From CAZFDT01 sp964518335 (GTDB lineage Bacteria > Planctomycetota > Phycisphaerae > Phycisphaerales > Phycisphaeraceae): 64,000 nucleotides of DNA. The notes below the pieces were generated by a model. That model searched no databases, was not told the DNA's origin, and saw nothing but the letters and a program-made list of their open reading frames with translations. Where the stretch lies: NCBI GenBank assembly GCA_964518335.1, contig CAZFDT010000002.1, positions 110,969 through 174,968 of the forward strand, in the 5' to 3' direction. Below are positions 40,357 through 49,181 of the stretch, piece by piece (the first letter of the stretch is position 1; every line of letters begins with the position of its first letter). A program made the translations under genes and the position numbers.

Positions 40357-42075
40357 ATGGGTAGCAGGTCGGTCATCGAGCCGTCGTTTGTCGGTCTGGA
40401 GGCGATGGAGCCGCGGATGCTGCTGAGCTATGCGGCGGCGCCGCTGGCGCAGGGGGCGTTCGATCCGTCGCCGCTGGAGCAGGAGATGCTCGAGTGGGTC
40501 AACCACATGCGGATGGACCCGGCGGGTCATCTGCAGCGATTGGTGACGAGCATCAGCCCGCTCAAGTCGCCCGATTCTCTGGTGCAGTTCGCGCTGGACT
40601 ACTACAAGGTGAGCGGCACAGCGCTGCAGAACGAGTGGCAGACGCTGGCGCCGGCGCCGCCGGTGGGCTGGCACGAGGCGCTGTGGCGGGCCGGGCACGA
40701 GCACAACCTGGAGATGATCGCCCGCGACAGCCAGCAGCACCAGTTCCCCGGACAACTGTCGCCCGCCGGCCGCGCCCAGGCCCACGGCTACGGCTCGAGC
40801 TTCGTCGGCGAAAACATCTACGCCTACGCCGAGTCGGTGTTCCACGGGCACTCCGGCTTCGCCATCGACTGGGGCGACTTCGCCAATGATGTCGAGATCG
40901 ACGGCATGCAGGACCCGCCCGGCCACCGCATCAACATCATGCGGCCCGAGTGGCGCGAGGTGGGCATCGCCATCACGCCCGAGTCGAACCAGTCCACGTT
41001 CGTCGGCCCGCTCGTCGTCACGCAGGACTTCGGCCGGCGAACCGGGGCCGACCCCTACCTGCTGGGCGTGGTCTATCACGACAAGGACAGCGACGGCTAC
41101 TACGACGCCGGCGAAGGCGTCGGCGGGACCACCGTCACGGTCATCGGCGCCGACGGCACGCTCACTACGCAGTCGATGTCGGCCGGCGGATTTCAGATCG
41201 CGCTGACGCCGGGCACGTACACCGTCGTGTTCGACCGCGGCGCGGGGTTGGCGCCGATCGTGCGCACGGCGGTGATCGGCGGCGAGAATGTGAAGATCGA
41301 CGCGGTGGTCAACCACCCCGTGCCGACATCGCCCGAAATCGTCGTGACCTTCGACGGCATTAACATCGCCGACGGCGACACGACGCCCTCGACGCGCGAC
41401 GGCACCGATTTCGGCGGCGTCACCGAGGGGGCCACGCCGACCACGCGCACCTTCACCGTCCACAACTTCGGCGGCGCGGCGCTCACCACGGCCGGCCTGT
41501 CCGTGCCCGAGGGCTTTGCTGTCATCGAGCCGCTGGCCTCCTCCATCGCCCCCGGTGGCAGTGACACGTTCACCGTCCGGCTCAATGCTCAGGCCGTCGG
41601 CATCAAGAGCGGCACGCTGAGCTTCACCCACAACGACACCAACGAAAGTCCCTACAACTTCACGATCCGTGGCCAGGTGAACGCCGCGCCGGCTCCGCCC
41701 GACAAGCCCAACCCACCCGACGATCCGCAGCCGCCGGGCAACAGCAGCCTCACGTTGCCCGCGGTGATGCGCATGGTGCTCAAGCGCCATCAGCGACGGA
41801 CCGCCAGCACGTTCGTCATCGGCAACGCGACGGCGTCGATGCTGACGTTCACGCTGGGCAGTCCGGGACGATTCTTCAAGCTCGCGCCTTTGCCGCCGCT
41901 GAGCCAGGTGCAGCTCGATGCCGGCGATGACATGTCGATGAAGCTGATCTTCAAAGGACGCCGCGCGCCGCGCCGCACCGTCGGGCAACTGACCTTCACC
42001 ACCGACGCGGGCACGCAGACCATCAAGCTGGTGGGCATCAACCGCCAGGCGGCGTCGCAGCGCCACGCTCGTTGA
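40357..42075 (+). CDS. Secreted CAP-domain protein with LEPR-type export motif
   Basis: 572 residues. The N-terminus FVGLEAMEPRMLLSYAA is the planctomycete LEPRxLLS-type sorting motif in place of a classical signal peptide. Residues about 40-230 are a CAP/SCP (cysteine-rich secretory) domain: EMLEWVNHMRMDPAGH, GWHEALWRAGHEHN, SSFVGENIYAYAES, PPGHRINIM, with His/Glu/His of the CAP cavity. A carboxypeptidase-like/SdrD-B strand (GVVYHDKDSDGYYDAGEG) and a choice-of-anchor D/ASPM-like Ig domain follow, then a Pro linker and a last beta domain. Exported, perhaps cell-surface. Confidence 0.82.
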   Translation: MGSRSVIEPSFVGLEAMEPRMLLSYAAAPLAQGAFDPSPLEQEMLEWVNHMRMDPAGHLQRLVTSISPLKSPDSLVQFALDYYKVSGTALQNEWQTLAPAPPVGWHEALWRAGHEHNLEMIARDSQQHQFPGQLSPAGRAQAHGYGSSFVGENIYAYAESVFHGHSGFAIDWGDFANDVEIDGMQDPPGHRINIMRPEWREVGIAITPESNQSTFVGPLVVTQDFGRRTGADPYLLGVVYHDKDSDGYYDAGEGVGGTTVTVIGADGTLTTQSMSAGGFQIALTPGTYTVVFDRGAGLAPIVRTAVIGGENVKIDAVVNHPVPTSPEIVVTFDGINIADGDTTPSTRDGTDFGGVTEGATPTTRTFTVHNFGGAALTTAGLSVPEGFAVIEPLASSIAPGGSDTFTVRLNAQAVGIKSGTLSFTHNDTNESPYNFTIRGQVNAAPAPPDKPNPPDDPQPPGNSSLTLPAVMRMVLKRHQRRTASTFVIGNATASMLTFTLGSPGRFFKLAPLPPLSQVQLDAGDDMSMKLIFKGRRAPRRTVGQLTFTTDAGTQTIKLVGINRQAASQRHAR

Positions 42076-42080
42076 CGACG

Positions 42081-43310
42081 ATGCACGATCAGGACGAGGC
42101 TCATTTCGAGACGGTCGATCTGCCTGACGGCGTGCGGCTGGTGCTGCCGCCGCGGCAACTGGGGCTGCTGCGTCAGATCGGTCACGTGTTGCTTCTCGTG
42201 GGCGTGGGGGTGCTGCTGGTCGCGGTGGCCGTGGTGGGCAAGCGTCTGGCGGCGGGCGACGACTGGATGGTCGCCCTGCCGCGCGGTTTTTTCGGGTTGT
42301 TCGGCGCGATGGCGATCGGCGTGGGGGCGGCCATGGCGCGGTCGCGCTGCATCGTCGAGCTGCGCCCCGGCCGGCTGCGGCTGATCGAGCAACTGGGGCT
42401 GGTGCGCAAGAGCTGGACGCGATCGCTCGACCAACTCACCGCTTTGAACGTGCATCGCGCGGCGTTGAAGGTCAACCAGGTGCCGGTGCGCAGCGGCGTG
42501 TGGTCGGACATCGCCTCGATCCGCGCCCAGTTCGAGGGCCAGACCATGCTGGCGCTGGCGGCGATGTACCCGTTCGCCACAGCGATGGCGGTCGCCCAGG
42601 CGCTGGCGCGGCACATCGACCTCATGCAGCCGGACCGCATCATGGGTCGAGCGCGGCTGCGGGTCGAAGTGGTGGACGAAGTGGCGGGTGACGACGTGGC
42701 GCCGGCGGACGAGGAGATGGCGCGCGGGGCGGTTGTCGCGCGCGATGCGGAGCCGATCGTCTGGCCGTCGCCGCCGCCGGAGACGAAGGTGGGGTTCGCG
42801 CTCAACGAGGACGGCGTGAGCCTGCGCGTGCCGCCGGTAGGTTTCTTCGGGGCGCCGGCGGTGCGGGCATCGGTGATTTTCACGATCGTGTGGCTGGTGT
42901 TCATCGGCGGGTTCACGGTCTTCGCGGTGATCGGCGTGGTCGGCGGCGGCAACAAGCAGGGATGGCTGTTCCCGCTGTTCACGTTGCCGTTCTGGGCAGC
43001 GGGCATCGGCATGGCGATCTACGACGTGCACCTGGCCAAGCGCGAAGCGATCCTCGACGTGATCGGCGGCACGCTGCTGGTCACGCACAAGGGCTTGCGC
43101 GGCGTCAAGCAGCACGAGTGGCAGCAGGGCCAGGTCAAAGCCATTCGTTGCGGCCCGTCCGGCACCAGCGTCAATGACAAGCCGCTGATGCAACTGCAGA
43201 TCGAGCCGCACGAAGGCAAGCCCACCCGCCTGCTCACCGGCCGCGATGAGGCCGAGCTGCGCTGGATGGCCCAGGTGCTGCGTCTGGCGCTGCAGCAGGC
43301 GGGACGGTGA
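42081..43310 (+). CDS. Membrane protein with PH-like segments, unknown
   Basis: 409 residues, not recognised. Two pairs of transmembrane helices (LRQIGHVLLLVGVGVLLVAV with a following FFGLFGAMAIGVGAAM; and VRASVIFTIVWLVFIGGFTV with LFTLPFWAAGIGMAI). After each pair comes a beta-rich stretch (RCIVELRPGRLRLIEQLGLV; EAILDVIGGTLLVTHKG) like bacterial PH-type domains, so the gene appears to be an internal duplication. TTG at 42072 overlapping the CAP stop is an alternative start. Confidence 0.55.
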   Translation: MHDQDEAHFETVDLPDGVRLVLPPRQLGLLRQIGHVLLLVGVGVLLVAVAVVGKRLAAGDDWMVALPRGFFGLFGAMAIGVGAAMARSRCIVELRPGRLRLIEQLGLVRKSWTRSLDQLTALNVHRAALKVNQVPVRSGVWSDIASIRAQFEGQTMLALAAMYPFATAMAVAQALARHIDLMQPDRIMGRARLRVEVVDEVAGDDVAPADEEMARGAVVARDAEPIVWPSPPPETKVGFALNEDGVSLRVPPVGFFGAPAVRASVIFTIVWLVFIGGFTVFAVIGVVGGGNKQGWLFPLFTLPFWAAGIGMAIYDVHLAKREAILDVIGGTLLVTHKGLRGVKQHEWQQGQVKAIRCGPSGTSVNDKPLMQLQIEPHEGKPTRLLTGRDEAELRWMAQVLRLALQQAGR

Positions 43311-43328
43311 TCGCTACGATACGGCCGC

Positions 43329-43772
43329 ATGCCGTTCAACCAGCACGATCACGACGAGGCGGCGATCTTCCGCGAGGGGATCGAGCTGTTCAACGACGGC
43401 GAATGGTTCGAGGCCCACGAGTCGTGGGAGGACATCTGGCACATGGCCAGCGGACCCCGCAAGCTTTTCTACCAGGGGTTGATCCAGTGCGCGGTGACGA
43501 TCGAGCACATGCGGCGGGGCAACCCGCGCGGCGTCGTCACCGTGTTCGACAGTGCGATGACCAAATTCCAGGGCCTGCCCAATCCGTACATGGGTATCGA
43601 TTGGGTTCGCCTGACCGAGGACATTCGCCGGATGGTGGATGCGGTGCGACAGTTGCCCTCCGCGTTGTTCGAGCCGCGCGTCGGTCGGGGCGTGGACCTG
43701 CCGGTGGATCTGGCCCAAGCCCCGAAGATCGCGCTGCTGCACGACCCATTCGAGAACCCCGAGCCGCAGTGA
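43329..43772 (+). CDS. DUF309 domain-containing protein
   Basis: 147 residues. FREGIELFNDGEWFEAHESW and YQGLIQCAVTIEHMRRGNP are the DUF309 signature, an all-helical family of unknown function. TACGAT ends 8 nt before the ATG with no ribosome site. Located directly after an unrelated membrane protein and convergent with nuoH. Confidence 0.88.
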   Translation: MPFNQHDHDEAAIFREGIELFNDGEWFEAHESWEDIWHMASGPRKLFYQGLIQCAVTIEHMRRGNPRGVVTVFDSAMTKFQGLPNPYMGIDWVRLTEDIRRMVDAVRQLPSALFEPRVGRGVDLPVDLAQAPKIALLHDPFENPEPQ

Positions 43773-43798
43773 TGAACGCGGACGGGCACTCATCGAGC

Positions 43799-45070
43799 TC
43801 AAGCTGCGTGCGTCGCCGGAGGCGGATTGAAGCGCGAACCCACCAGCGGCACGCGGCGATTGACCGGCGGGCCTTGCGGGATGAACGGGGCCACGACCGC
43901 GGCGACGACGGCCACGGCGACGTTGGCCACCGGGTACAGCCAGCGCGGCGCGCCCATCGCCACGAGCAACCCCGTCGCCAGCAGCACGCACAGCGTGATC
44001 GGGATCAGCCCGCGCCACGCCATCTTCATGAGCTGGTCGAAACGGAACCGCGGCAGCGTCCATCGCACCCACATCATCACGAACAGCAGCAGCGCCACCT
44101 TTGCCGCCAGCACGTTGAACTTGATGAACACCACCAGCGCGATCCACCAGGCCGAGCCCTCGGCCACCAGCGGCAATTCGCCGACGAACGGGATCAGGTC
44201 CCACCCGCCCAGGAACAGCACGCAGAAAAACGCGCTGCCGGTGATCATGTGCATGTACTCGCCCAGAAAGAACAGCGCCCACTTCATCGACGAGTATTCG
44301 GTGTGGTAGCCGCCGACGAGCTCCTGCTCGGCCTCGGCCAGGTCGAAGGGGGCGCGGTTGCACTCGGCCAGCACGCAGGTGAAGAAAATAATCGCCAGCA
44401 AGGGGTGCAGGAAGATGCCCCAGGTGCCCGCGGCGCCGCCGCCGGCCTGCAGGTTCACCATCGTGTCGGCGTGGGCGGTGCCGAACGTCAGGATCGCAAT
44501 CAACACGCACAGACCCATGGGAATCTCGTAGCTGAGCATCTGGGCCGTCGCCCGCAGCCCGCCGAGGAACGAGTACTTGTTGTTGCTGGCGTACGCGCCG
44601 ATGACCACGCCGTACACCGCCAGCGACCCGATGGCGAGGATGTAGATCACGCCGATGTCGATGGGGGCAACGCTGAAGCTCAGCAACTCGCCACCCCACC
44701 GCACCAGCCCGCCCCAGGGGATCACCGCCCACCCGATCATCGCCGGCACCACGACGAGCATGGGGGCGAGGATGAACAGGCCCTTATCGACGCGCGGCGG
44801 GTTGTAGTCCTCCTTGAGCAGGAGCTTGAGCCCGTCGGACAGGGCCTGGCCCAGCCCGAAGTGGGTGCGGCCCTCGAAGGCCCAGCCCAGGCCGATCTTC
44901 TTCCACACGTCGTCGAGGCCGAAGGAGAAGTTGGTGCGGTTGGGCCCGATGCGGTCCTGCACCCACGAGGCGACCTTGCGTTCGAGGAAGATGAGATACG
45001 CGCAAGCCGGCAGGATCACGCCGAAGGCGAGGAACAAACCAAGGGCGACGCTGACGAGGAACTGGGTCAT
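43799..45070 (-). CDS. nuoH: NADH-quinone oxidoreductase subunit H (orphan)
   Basis: 423 residues; membrane subunit of complex I next to the quinone site. Eight or more helices; conserved LERKVASWVQDRIGPNRTN, AECNRAPFDLAEAEQELVGGYHTEYSS and TLPRFRFDQLMKMAW. ATG of MTQFLVSVALG is chosen; 19 more residues are open upstream. No other nuo gene is adjacent, although nuoH normally sits inside the nuo operon, so complex I genes are dispersed in this genome. A C-terminal extension of about 30 residues is unusual but not strange. Confidence 0.95.
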   Translation of the reverse strand: MTQFLVSVALGLFLAFGVILPACAYLIFLERKVASWVQDRIGPNRTNFSFGLDDVWKKIGLGWAFEGRTHFGLGQALSDGLKLLLKEDYNPPRVDKGLFILAPMLVVVPAMIGWAVIPWGGLVRWGGELLSFSVAPIDIGVIYILAIGSLAVYGVVIGAYASNNKYSFLGGLRATAQMLSYEIPMGLCVLIAILTFGTAHADTMVNLQAGGGAAGTWGIFLHPLLAIIFFTCVLAECNRAPFDLAEAEQELVGGYHTEYSSMKWALFFLGEYMHMITGSAFFCVLFLGGWDLIPFVGELPLVAEGSAWWIALVVFIKFNVLAAKVALLLFVMMWVRWTLPRFRFDQLMKMAWRGLIPITLCVLLATGLLVAMGAPRWLYPVANVAVAVVAAVVAPFIPQGPPVNRRVPLVGSRFNPPPATHAA

Positions 45071-45207
45071 GGTGTGGGTGGCGTGAGCAGACTGCACCGT
45101 TGTAGTCGCCAACGCGGCGGCGAGCAAGCGCAGTGTCGGTTTGTGGTGTGGCGGCTATGCGGCGTTCGCCCATCCGCTACAATCCCCGGTTTCCCCGCGA
45201 GCCTGCC

Positions 45208-46851
45208 GTGAGCGAACACGCCGACAAGACGCCAGCCCAGTCCAAGGCGATGAAGGCCGACGAATCCATCAAGGAGACGTTCGAGTCGATCGTCATCGCG
45301 TTCATCCTGGCGTTTGTGTTCCGGGCGTACGTGGTCGAGGCGTTTGTCATCCCCACCGGGTCGATGGCGCCGACGCTGCTGGGCCAGCACTTCCGGGTGA
45401 CGTGCTCGCAGTGCGGCTACGGGTTCGTGGCCGACGGGCCCGATGGCGGCAAACCCCTGCCCGTACGCTCGACGACCAACGCCTTGTGCCCGATGTGCCA
45501 TTATCCCAATCCGCTGCCTCGCGGCGGCGCGCCGCTGGCGGGCGATCGCATCCTCGTCCACAAGTACATCTACAGCTTCGTCGAACCCCGCCGCTGGGAC
45601 GTGATCGTCTTCAAGGCGCCGCACGACCCCGACATCAACTTCATCAAGCGGCTGGTGGGCCTGCCCAACGAGAGCGTGGCCATCATCGAGGGCAACGTCT
45701 ACGTGCAGCGTCACACGTCCGGCAACGAGCCGCCCACGCCTTGGCTCATCGCCCGCAAGACGGATCGCCCGCGCGTGCAGGAGACGGTGTGGCAGCCGGT
45801 CTATCGCACGCCCTACGTGCCGCTGGACGAGGGCGACGACGACCTGTCGCCCGAGCGTGTGAGTCACGGCTGGAGCCAGCCGTGGGTCGCCGACGACGCC
45901 GAGGCGTGGATGATCGAGCCGCGGCGTGGATTTACGCACACCGGCGAGGGCGACGGCACGCTGCGCTTTGACTTCCGCCGGGCGCTGGCGGGCGGGCCGG
46001 GTCTGTACGTGTACAACCATCTGCGACGCTACGGCGGCGACGGCCTGGCTGACGATGAACCGATCGAGGACATTCGCCTGGCCGTGAATGTGCAGGCCCA
46101 TGCGTGGAAGTCGGCGCTGACGCTCACCACCACCGCTCGCCTCGACGACGAGAGGGGCGCCCGACCGCTGCACGCGCGCATCCATGCCGACGGCAGCGCC
46201 GAACTGGCGACCCTCGACCCGCGCACGGGTGAGAACCGCATCCTCGACTCGGCCATGCCGGACAAAGTGCCCGCACTCATGCCCGGCCGCACCCGCCGCG
46301 TCGAGCTGTGGTACGTCGATCAGCAGGTCAGTCTGTGGATCGACGGCCAGCGCATCCTCATGTGGCAGTACGACCTGCCCCACAACCAGGATCTGCGGCA
46401 GTCGCTCATCGTCAGGAGGCCCGGGCCGGCGATGTTCCCCGACCTGTCGATCACCGTCAGCGGCTCGCCCGTGACGCTGCACCGCATCGAGCTCGACCGC
46501 GATCTGTTTTACGGCAGCGTGGCCGAGGGCGGCAGCGCTCCCGCCGATCGGGCCGGCATCGTCAAGCTCGGCCGCCACGATCGCACTTTCGATGGCCGGC
46601 CGGTGTCGTTGACCGTCGATGAGTTCTTCGTCCTGGGCGACAACAGCCCACAGAGTTCGGACAGCCGGTTCTGGAAGACGGTGAATCCGTGGGTGCTCGA
46701 CCGCATGTTCCAGCCCGAGCACCCGGCGCCGCTGGGCATCGTGCCGCGACGGTTGCTGATTGGGCGCGCCTTCTTCGTGTATTTTCCAGGCCCGTTCTAC
46801 GTGGGCCGACTGCCCGTGCCCAACTTCGGCCAGATGCGGTTCATCCACTGA
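45208..46851 (+). CDS. lepB: Signal peptidase I, enlarged
   Basis: 547 residues, about twice the usual size. N-terminal transmembrane helix, catalytic Ser52 in PTGSMAPT, general base Lys147 in FIKRLVGLPNE, and the closing box VLGDNSPQSSDSRFW. Two additions: a zinc ribbon (CSQCGYGF at 66 and CPMCHYP at 94) right after the Ser box, and about 280 residues between Lys and the last box, with a beta-sandwich look (LYVYNHLRRY; VELWYVDQQVSLWIDGQRIL), like a LamG domain. GTG start, 24 nt after TACAAT. It cleaves signal peptides of exported proteins. Confidence 0.93.
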   Translation: MSEHADKTPAQSKAMKADESIKETFESIVIAFILAFVFRAYVVEAFVIPTGSMAPTLLGQHFRVTCSQCGYGFVADGPDGGKPLPVRSTTNALCPMCHYPNPLPRGGAPLAGDRILVHKYIYSFVEPRRWDVIVFKAPHDPDINFIKRLVGLPNESVAIIEGNVYVQRHTSGNEPPTPWLIARKTDRPRVQETVWQPVYRTPYVPLDEGDDDLSPERVSHGWSQPWVADDAEAWMIEPRRGFTHTGEGDGTLRFDFRRALAGGPGLYVYNHLRRYGGDGLADDEPIEDIRLAVNVQAHAWKSALTLTTTARLDDERGARPLHARIHADGSAELATLDPRTGENRILDSAMPDKVPALMPGRTRRVELWYVDQQVSLWIDGQRILMWQYDLPHNQDLRQSLIVRRPGPAMFPDLSITVSGSPVTLHRIELDRDLFYGSVAEGGSAPADRAGIVKLGRHDRTFDGRPVSLTVDEFFVLGDNSPQSSDSRFWKTVNPWVLDRMFQPEHPAPLGIVPRRLLIGRAFFVYFPGPFYVGRLPVPNFGQMRFIH

Positions 46852-47261
46852 CGCGGCGCTGGGGTTCAGCCGCGGCGCCATCTCGGTCGCAACTGTCTGT
46901 AAGTGGCGGGTTAATAACATCCTGGAACGCATCTCATCTGGAGGTTTTCCACAATTAACGGTGGCTTGACAGTCGCCGACGGGGGCCATATAGGCGTGCG
47001 AGCCCCCCGGCGGCAGATCGCTGCAGTGAATCCGCCGATGCGCGATAAGTGGCTGCTGCAACGGCAATAATCATCAGACGCCGGCATCTGACTATGTCTG
47101 TGCCGCCCCGATGTGGGCGGCAGTGGCGTCGCCTCCGCCGTCGTCGCGGCGGTCCGCAAGGCGTTATTCAACAGGTTTTCCACACGTCCCGCCCCCTCGC
47201 GCCGCCAGCCCGGTGCGGCGCACGCTTTCGGTCCCCACAGGCCGGCGGTACGATGGCCCCC
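46852..47261. other. Intergenic region with two TTTTCCACA boxes
   Basis: No gene seen. TTTTCCACA at 46945-46953 and 47176-47184 differ by one base from the DnaA box TTATCCACA, and share GGTTTTCCACA. A GCTGCAGTG motif is at 47020. AT-rich patches (GTTAATAAC) are present. The number of boxes is too small to call an origin. Confidence 0.3.
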
Positions 47262-47876
47262 ATGAGTGACTCCCCTCCCATCATGCGCCACGTCATCGCC
47301 GCGCTCGTCACCAACGAGCCGGGCGTCCTGGCCAACGTCGCCAGCATGTTCGCCGCACGCGGGTTCAACATCGACTCGCTCGTCGTCGGCCGCACCGAGA
47401 ACCCCGAGATCAGCCGCATGACCATCGTGGTCGTGGGCGACCATGCCGTCCTCGAGCAGGTCCGCAAGCAGCTCGGCAAGCTCGTGCCCGTCGTCAAGGT
47501 CGTGGACTACCAGGACGTGGCCTACGTCGAACGCGACCTCATGCTCGTGCAGGTCTCCACCGCCACCGAACGCGGAGCCACGGACAAACGCGAGGAACTC
47601 ATCACCCTCGCCCAGCTTTTCCGTGCCAAGGTCGTCGATGTCGCACCCGATCGCATCATGATCGAACTCTCCGGCAGCGAGGAAAAACTCGAAGCCTTCA
47701 TCGAGCTGGTCCGCCCCTACGGCATCATCGAACTGGCTCGCACCGGCATCATCGCCATGCCCCGCGGCCTGGCGTCCGCGACCAACCCCACATCCGGCAG
47801 CGCCAAGCCCGCCAGGGGAAAACCGCCCGAAAAAGGCGTCCCCGGCGTGGACCCCAGCGATCTTCCTCCCGGTTGA
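47262..47876 (+). CDS. ilvN: Acetolactate synthase small (regulatory) subunit
   Basis: 204 residues. ACT domain at the start (ALVTNEPGVLANVASMFAAR, GFNIDSLVVGRTENPEISRM) and the family C-terminal domain (KVVDVAPDRIMIELSGSEEK). It gives valine feedback control to the catalytic subunit in branched-chain amino-acid synthesis. The large subunit and ilvC are not adjacent. TACGAT ends 7 nt before the ATG of MSDSPP; an ATG three codons earlier lies inside the hexamer. The last 30 residues are a Pro/Gly/Lys-rich tail outside the family. Confidence 0.94.
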   Translation: MSDSPPIMRHVIAALVTNEPGVLANVASMFAARGFNIDSLVVGRTENPEISRMTIVVVGDHAVLEQVRKQLGKLVPVVKVVDYQDVAYVERDLMLVQVSTATERGATDKREELITLAQLFRAKVVDVAPDRIMIELSGSEEKLEAFIELVRPYGIIELARTGIIAMPRGLASATNPTSGSAKPARGKPPEKGVPGVDPSDLPPG

Positions 47877-48371
47877 CCTTCCTTGCACCCATCGTAGCCC
47901 CATAGGCCGATGCAGAGTCTGCATGCGCTGGCGACGCGCTACAGCCCACATGATCATCTCGACACGCAGCAAGTCGCACACTCCGATGCCCAAGTGGATG
48001 GCGGATCGCCCAGCCCCAGATCGAGCGGGCCCGACGCGCTGCCGCGCACGCGGCTGAACGCCGCGCCAGGCCGTCGCGGGGTGGACTTGCACCCACCGCC
48101 AGCGGCCGGGCGGTAATACCAAACATAATACGAACATTATATCGCTGCCTGCCCCGAGAGCAAGCCTGCCGCAGTGCGGCGCCGCCCTTGGGACCGCCGC
48201 CGAGAGGGAGATTCTTAATCGCAACTCTTAGCTTGGGCCCGTTGGACAGCTCGCCGGTGTTGCCCCAACAGCGTGAATGGATCGCTCGAAGGCGACGCGG
48301 TTTGTCTGGTGGCGGGGTGAGTGGTGCGGCGCTGGGCGGTGCAGCTTGTCGAGTGACGCCGGCGGCGCAAG
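47877..48371. other. Intergenic region, no gene recognised
   Basis: About 500 nt with several long but shadow-like frames. Contains an AT-rich patch (48115-48145, CATAATACGAACATTATA). The minus strand has short GTGCGAC and GGTGGGTGCAAGTCCACC stretches that recall self-splicing intron parts, but no reverse transcriptase or ordered domains follow. Confidence 0.3.
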
Positions 48372-48396
48372 AAAAACCCGAGGCTTTCGCCTCGGG
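48372..48396 (-). terminator. Strong terminator of the Cys-rich gene
   Basis: CCCGAGGC-GAAA-GCCTCGGG followed by five T on the minus strand, a perfect 8-bp stem with GNRA-type tetraloop. Confidence 0.9.
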
Positions 48397-48421
48397 CGTT
48401 CGAGGATTTGCTGCCGGCGCC

Positions 48422-48634
48422 TTACTCGGCGGCGGGCTTGTCTGCCTTGGGCTTGCAGCAGTCCTTGGTGCACTCGCTGCACTTGCCCGCCTTGCACGAG
48501 GCGCACTCCTTGCACTCGGGGCATTTGCACTTGGCGGCCTTGCCGTGGTCGTGGCCTTCGCCGGCGAACATCGGCGCGGACAGGCCCGCGGTCGCCGTCA
48601 GGAGAATGGCCGTGAGAAAAGCGCGTCGAAGCAT
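48422..48634 (-). CDS. Small exported cysteine-rich metal-binding-type protein
   Basis: 70 residues. Signal peptide MLRRAFLTAILLTATAGLSA, then a mature part of about 45 residues with nine Cys, several in CxC, CxxC and CC form (CKCPECKECASC, CSECTKDCCK), plus His (GEGHDHGK) and many Lys. This resembles a secreted metallothionein-like protein. Followed by a strong terminator. It lies 96 nt behind another Cys-rich exported gene, and both may belong to a copper or zinc response (inference). Confidence 0.75.
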   Translation of the reverse strand: MLRRAFLTAILLTATAGLSAPMFAGEGHDHGKAAKCKCPECKECASCKAGKCSECTKDCCKPKADKPAAE

Positions 48635-48730
48635 GGTGTGTTCCTTTCGAGGGTGACTGTAGGTGACTCAGCCGCGCGGGAACGTCCCGGCACGGCGCAG
48701 AATAACGCAGGACGCGACGGGGATCGGGGA

Positions 48731-49114
48731 CTAGACCGTGAGCTGGCAGTGCAGGGCCAGGAGGGATCCCGGCGGGGGCCGCCGGTGGCACACGTCGAAC
48801 GTCCGCAGACGGGGCCATGGGGCGGCGGCGGTCGTCGTCGCGTCGTGCGCGACGATCGCGACGTCGAACGGACGCTCTGCCGACCTGAGGCGGGGGGCGA
48901 CCACCCACGTCGCCACGCCGGCGTCGCAGCCATGGCAGCTATCGGCGTGGGGCACGACGCTTCGACCGTCGGTGCATGCCTTGGGCGGGGCACAGCACGA
49001 CGATTGCATGCAGCCGGCTTTGGCCTCGTACTCGACCGCGCAGCACCACCGCGTGGTGACGGGCAGGGCCACCATGCACACCAGCGCCGCGATACGGGCC
49101 AGGGCGCAGATCAT
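48731..49114 (-). CDS. Exported Cys-rich protein, unknown
   Basis: 127 residues, not recognised. N-terminal hydrophobic segment MICALARIAALVCMVALPVT is a signal peptide or anchor, followed by Cys clusters (RWCCAVEYEAKAGCMQSSCC, then DSCHGCDAG) and a beta-like C-terminus ending ALHCQLTV, which I associate with small planctomycete exported proteins. TATAAT ends 8 nt before the ATG. It points toward the second Cys-rich gene and is divergent from ychF. Confidence 0.6.
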   Translation of the reverse strand: MICALARIAALVCMVALPVTTRWCCAVEYEAKAGCMQSSCCAPPKACTDGRSVVPHADSCHGCDAGVATWVVAPRLRSAERPFDVAIVAHDATTTAAAPWPRLRTFDVCHRRPPPGSLLALHCQLTV

Positions 49115-49181
49115 GAGGCGACATTATACCCGCCGTCCCGCGGATCGACCCCCGCGTCTGACGCCGCTATCATCCCGCCCC

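Noticed and set aside
43307..45211. 634-codon plus-strand frame opposite nuoH
   Set aside because: His/Arg/Gln-rich antisense reading of a conserved complex I subunit.
47880..48126. Group II intron or riboswitch-like pieces on the minus strand
   Set aside because: GTGCGAC and a GGTGGGTGCAAGTCCACC hairpin are seen but no ordered domains, no reverse transcriptase and no exon-binding pattern could be built.
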